From Isoperla grammatica (lineage: Eukaryota; Arthropoda; Insecta; Plecoptera; Perlodidae): a DNA stretch of 64,000 nucleotides. Positions 59,640 through 64,000 of the stretch are shown here, piece by piece. The notes under the pieces are model-generated. The model searched no databases, was not told where the DNA came from, and saw only the letters and a program-made list of their open reading frames with translations. The stretch lies in NCBI GenBank assembly GCA_945910005.1, contig OX246745.1, positions 36,248,188 through 36,312,187 of the forward strand, read 5' to 3'. The first letter of the stretch is position 1, and every line of letters begins with the position of its first letter. The position numbers were made by a program, and so were the translations under genes.

Positions 59640-61665
59640 GTAGCCGGCTTCACATTGATCTAAATTGTTTGTTTCTGCCAACTGTAAATGTTAAAAATTA
59701 TTTGGCATATTAACTGTTTGCGAGCGCACACGTGTATTTAGAAAATGGAAAATTATCTGGCTTAGCTGATATTTGGTCCCGAGCACACTTTGTACTCGAC
59801 GAAGGAAATAAATATACACACAAAATAACTAATGGTAAAACAAGAAACGAAATAAAAGCGATGTGATGTTTTGAAATAAAAGTGGCGCAGCGATGTGTTC
59901 CAAAACAAGTTGCTATTAAAACGGCTTTCAATGTTTCAGTGGCCGAAGGGGGCTTTGAAGCTGACATCCGCTCCCACATTGGCATCATTCTCCCCCCCCC
60001 CCCCAACCGACCTCTCTCCGCCTCATTCCTGTTTCGAGTCATCTTCCAATTTTCAACTTATATTTTTGTTCACGTCTGATTTTAACTTCTCTCCTCCCCT
60101 ATCTTAAGCCTTTTTTAAAAAAGTTTGTCTTCATTTCTTTCATCTGTTCTTTACGCGTAGGTAAGTTTTCTTTCAATTGCATTAGAAAGCTTTTCTCGGC
60201 AGCGTCGAGTGCTCAGTTGTCTAGCCCTGCAAGATATGTGTTGTGCCAGTACAGTAACACGCGGCACCACTGTCGAGCGTTAGTCGCGATGTTGCCACGT
60301 TTATCTGACGTGAGATGGAATATACGACATTTAGAAACTTGGAACACAGAAAACAACCCCGTCTAGTAATTTAATGTCATAACCGTTATTCACCATTGTT
60401 AGGGTGTCATTGTTGCAGTATGCCACTTTATCCATCCACCCTCGGCTCGCACCCTCCCTAGCCCCAGAGATGCAACAACATACACTAGATACCCATCAGT
60501 ATGTTACAACACAACCCACGCAGCGATGTAAGATTCAGAGGAAGGAGGGTTGAGATTTGCTGTTCCTCTTCGGGACATTACCTTGCAGAGTTAAATGTTG
60601 TCTCGTAATTTGTGGGTGTATGAAGCAGCTTTTCAAAGCGCATTACAAATATACACTATTTCCCTGTTAACATTATCCGCATGAAAATTACGTAATATTT
60701 ATGATTGTAATCAACCCAATTTTCCTGTTGAGCATAGAAAATATTTCAATTCCACTTACAAATCTTGTGAAACTAATATAGAACGTATAGAACGTGTTAC
60801 AAACGACTAATATCTAAAAGTCAAGCAACAACAGATCGTGATATTTCCAGGAGCCTGATGACTTTGAACGCCGTAAGGATATACTTGCATCAGCCGAAAG
60901 TATTCCATTGTTTTAATCCCGTGTAACGGTCATAGCAAACTGCATAACATAACACACCATGGTTTATGTTATCACTACGTGTTACTCATAACTATTTGAT
61001 AACACTGTGATAAAATAAAAACATATTGCCGGCCGCCAAAATTCTCCTTCTCTGCGTCGAAATTGACGGCGTTCAAGAACATGTAGGTCGTTTCAAAACA
61101 AAACTGACAAGGCTGATATTTCTGTTTATATATTTTCTGTTTTCCAACTTTTTTATTCGTTTTTTTTTTTTAAAATGAAATAACATGAAATAACGGCTAT
61201 TTGATAACTAACAACCACACGGCGTAACTATAATATTTAGCACTGGATTTCCACACATCTATCTCCTAGTCGTGCAAAAATAAAGAAAACGAGACGGGGT
61301 GGAGAAATGCAAATTGGTCTTCACTCATGACTCATGACTGATGCTTGAAAAGGAAATAATATTATAGTAAAATGCCAGTTTGCCATCGACCGAAGAATAG
61401 GCACGCATCTTGTGTGCGTTTCTACCACTGGCAACTTTTCCTGCAGGATCCCATTTAACGTAAACTGGTGCTCGTATCTATTCATCAGTGCGAAGGCCAT
61501 TAAGGCACCAAGGATCGACAAGAACTGGTGACATCTCTAAATGATAATCTCGTGATTTGTTGACATAGTTTCTTGTAACCAATTGCCCCCCCCCCCCCCC
61601 ACCCCCGTTGTTACGCGCCTGGTACCTAGCGCTTCATAAATCCTCCATATTATATAACAACAACA
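59640..61665. other. Unassigned sequence with C-runs
   Basis: C-runs at about 59992-60004 and 61586-61601. Short frames only, none recognised. Confidence 0.5.
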
Positions 61666-62135
<470 letters not shown>

Positions 62136-64000
62136 CATAATGAAAGCAACGACCCTTGTCGTGAAGTACTTTGAGTTGCTACCGAAGCATCGAAACATCA
62201 TATAAATGAGATTCTCACCACTGCACTGAGCTTTGTACAACGATTCAATCGGCAACACCATTATACAGATTTGATTCTAGCTTTTCATCGCGTCGACTGC
62301 AACATCGTGGCATCAGTGAAATTAGCTTCGTCAAAAAAGAAAAACCTCCGGCTTCACAGCAACATAATAATACCTCCATGGTTCAATGTAAAATTACTAA
62401 TCCCCAGTGACCAGGGGCTTAATTACTCCAGCTAAAGCTCTAGCGACGACCGATCATACCATCGGCATTTCACCCGTACTAGGGGAATAAAAGCTCTCAA
62501 TGGAAGGCTCAAGTCACATTATACCCACAATGAAGTGCAAGCCTAGGTGCACTTAGCGATATTGGACTTCTGTTCTCTTGTATGCGCTGTGATGCCATCA
62601 ATTGAGGAGGGCCTTCTGCTTCACAGAAATGGTTTTAAACAAAACAGGCGGTGTGATGCTGAGATGTTGAGAATAAGCAACACGGTAGAATGGTCGGTAT
62701 GTCATCACACGAAAGAAAGCCACGTTTGGAGTTGGTGCTGAGAAGAGCTTCTATTGATCTACGGTGTGACATTCAAGATAAGAATACATCTGCTTCTACA
62801 TAGGAAGCTTTCTTTTCATCAACATAAAGCAGCATTAGTCATAAACACGGAGAGGTTCACGGTTAGTTCACTCACACTGCGTTAGCAGGCTGCCAAGTTG
62901 TCGCTCGCAACGAGAAAACTATCAACAGTAAAACCACGAGATATCAAAGATTTTACTTATATCTTAAAAATGATACATTCTATTACAAAAGAGTATACTC
63001 AGCAGCCAACATTATGCTTTCTAAGAGCTAACAACTGGATAAACAAAATTTCAATATTGCATTCATTATAGTAGTCATTAAGGAAGACAATTATCTATAC
63101 ATTTTTGAATTGCTTTGCAAGCACTCCTAGTGCAAGCGCTCGTTCACCAATTATTTGCAAGCAAACTATAGCATGTAAATACGAGGTATTAATGACGCAG
63201 CTATAGACGACTCCGTGTACTTTGCTTCTAATGAGACCAAAATAACATTTAAATACAAGTAAATAAGCAGTGCGGAGGTAAAAAACACTATTTTTGGTGG
63301 TGATTCTTCACATTTTCGCATCGTTCATTCAATTTTAATTTCACATTCGTCAAACCGCTAACCTGGGTATGTTGTTATTATGATGAGTATAAATAGTAAC
63401 AACGAATGATTCCGTTCAAACTAAACAGGATTGGCACCCCCACCAAATATGGGAATTCCCACCCTCACCCAAAACCCTCACACAGATCTATAACAAATAT
63501 TATTTATACGGTTGATGTTACCGATATAATCTGAAGTTGAAAGGGTTCAATGTGATATTTAAGAATAAATAACTGGCTCTAAACACGTTTTAAAACACCC
63601 GTATGTATAATGATCGCGGTCACCTATAAGGCCACACGTCTGAACGTATTAGCGCAGTGCACTTATTTTATTTATTCATTTACTATATGTCTATCCTATT
63701 CAGTTATAAAAACTGATTAACATACCTTAAATGAAACTAGGCTATGCAAACAGTTAATAATGATGAAATCATAAATAACGATCACAACAAAAACAAAACA
63801 ATCTACTTAACTATATAAAATAAAAAGCAAGAACAAGAAAAAAAAATTGAGAAATTAAATAAAATCAAATGAAGTGAAAATTCAACATATTAAATAATAA
63901 AAATAAAAAAAAGCAAATAAGAAAGAACTTGAAGAAGAAGAAAAATATGTGGGGGAAAAAAATATTTATATAAAAGTGAAAAATGAAGAAAAAGAACAAA
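62136..64000. other. Unassigned sequence to the window edge
   Basis: No supported gene. The last ~200 bp (63,790-64,000) is strongly A- and purine-rich on the plus strand. Confidence 0.5.

Overview
This is animal nuclear DNA. It is AT-rich and repeat-dense, with spliced gene remnants, LTR and non-LTR retrotransposons, DNA transposons and tRNA-derived SINEs, and no prokaryotic gene order. A short TTAGG-type tract near 50.2 kb, an R4/Dong-like retrotransposon tail and a BEL/Pao element fit an arthropod, possibly a crustacean given the load of microsatellites and homopolymers. The species cannot be named from the sequence, and I see no clearly intact host gene.

Layout. 0-5.1 kb: a 42-bp minisatellite, a SINE, a MITE, then a 23-bp and a 43-bp array that touch. 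5.8-8.2 kb: two inverted remnants of a MADF-domain coding segment, a hAT-like element and a GTGCY pentamer array. 9.2-11.4 kb: a 44-bp array and a TATTA microsatellite. 13.3-15.4 kb: a transposon with inverted ends that contains a long hairpin and a ~150-bp satellite. 17-20.3 kb: 83-bp and 104-bp arrays. 21.6-22.7 kb: an inverted-repeat element. 24.2-26.5 kb: a MITE, a broken 3' part of a restriction-like-endonuclease non-LTR retrotransposon ending in (AAT)n, and a 269-bp duplication. 26.5-35.5 kb: an inverted-repeat element with a complete-length BEL/Pao retrotransposon nested in its right arm. The BEL copy has two 498-bp LTRs (about 10 differences by eye), a perfect 5-bp target duplication, and a gag-pol broken by stops and frameshifts.

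36.6-37.2 and 51.7-52.3 kb: two copies of a ~575-bp almost fully palindromic element. 38.4-40.0 kb: a 71-bp array with a 5-unit higher-order repeat. 42.1-42.8 kb: an array that changes from 82- to 78-bp units. 45.6-46.3 kb (minus strand): exons of a YqaJ-like exonuclease with a phase-matched intron and one frameshift. 47-50.2 kb: two MITEs and a 73-bp array. 55.9-58.4 kb: a 27-bp array of about 91 units that is an uninterrupted reading frame but has no ATG at its start. 59-62 kb: small hairpin elements and AAT/ATT microsatellites.

The genes do not form a pathway. The main theme is tandem-repeat birth and homogenisation among transposon remains. The best leads are the YqaJ-like gene, the palindromic element family, the satellite held inside transposon ends, and the 27-bp array with nested 20- and 38-unit duplications. 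Repeat counts, identities and boundaries were read by eye and are approximate unless stated as exact.
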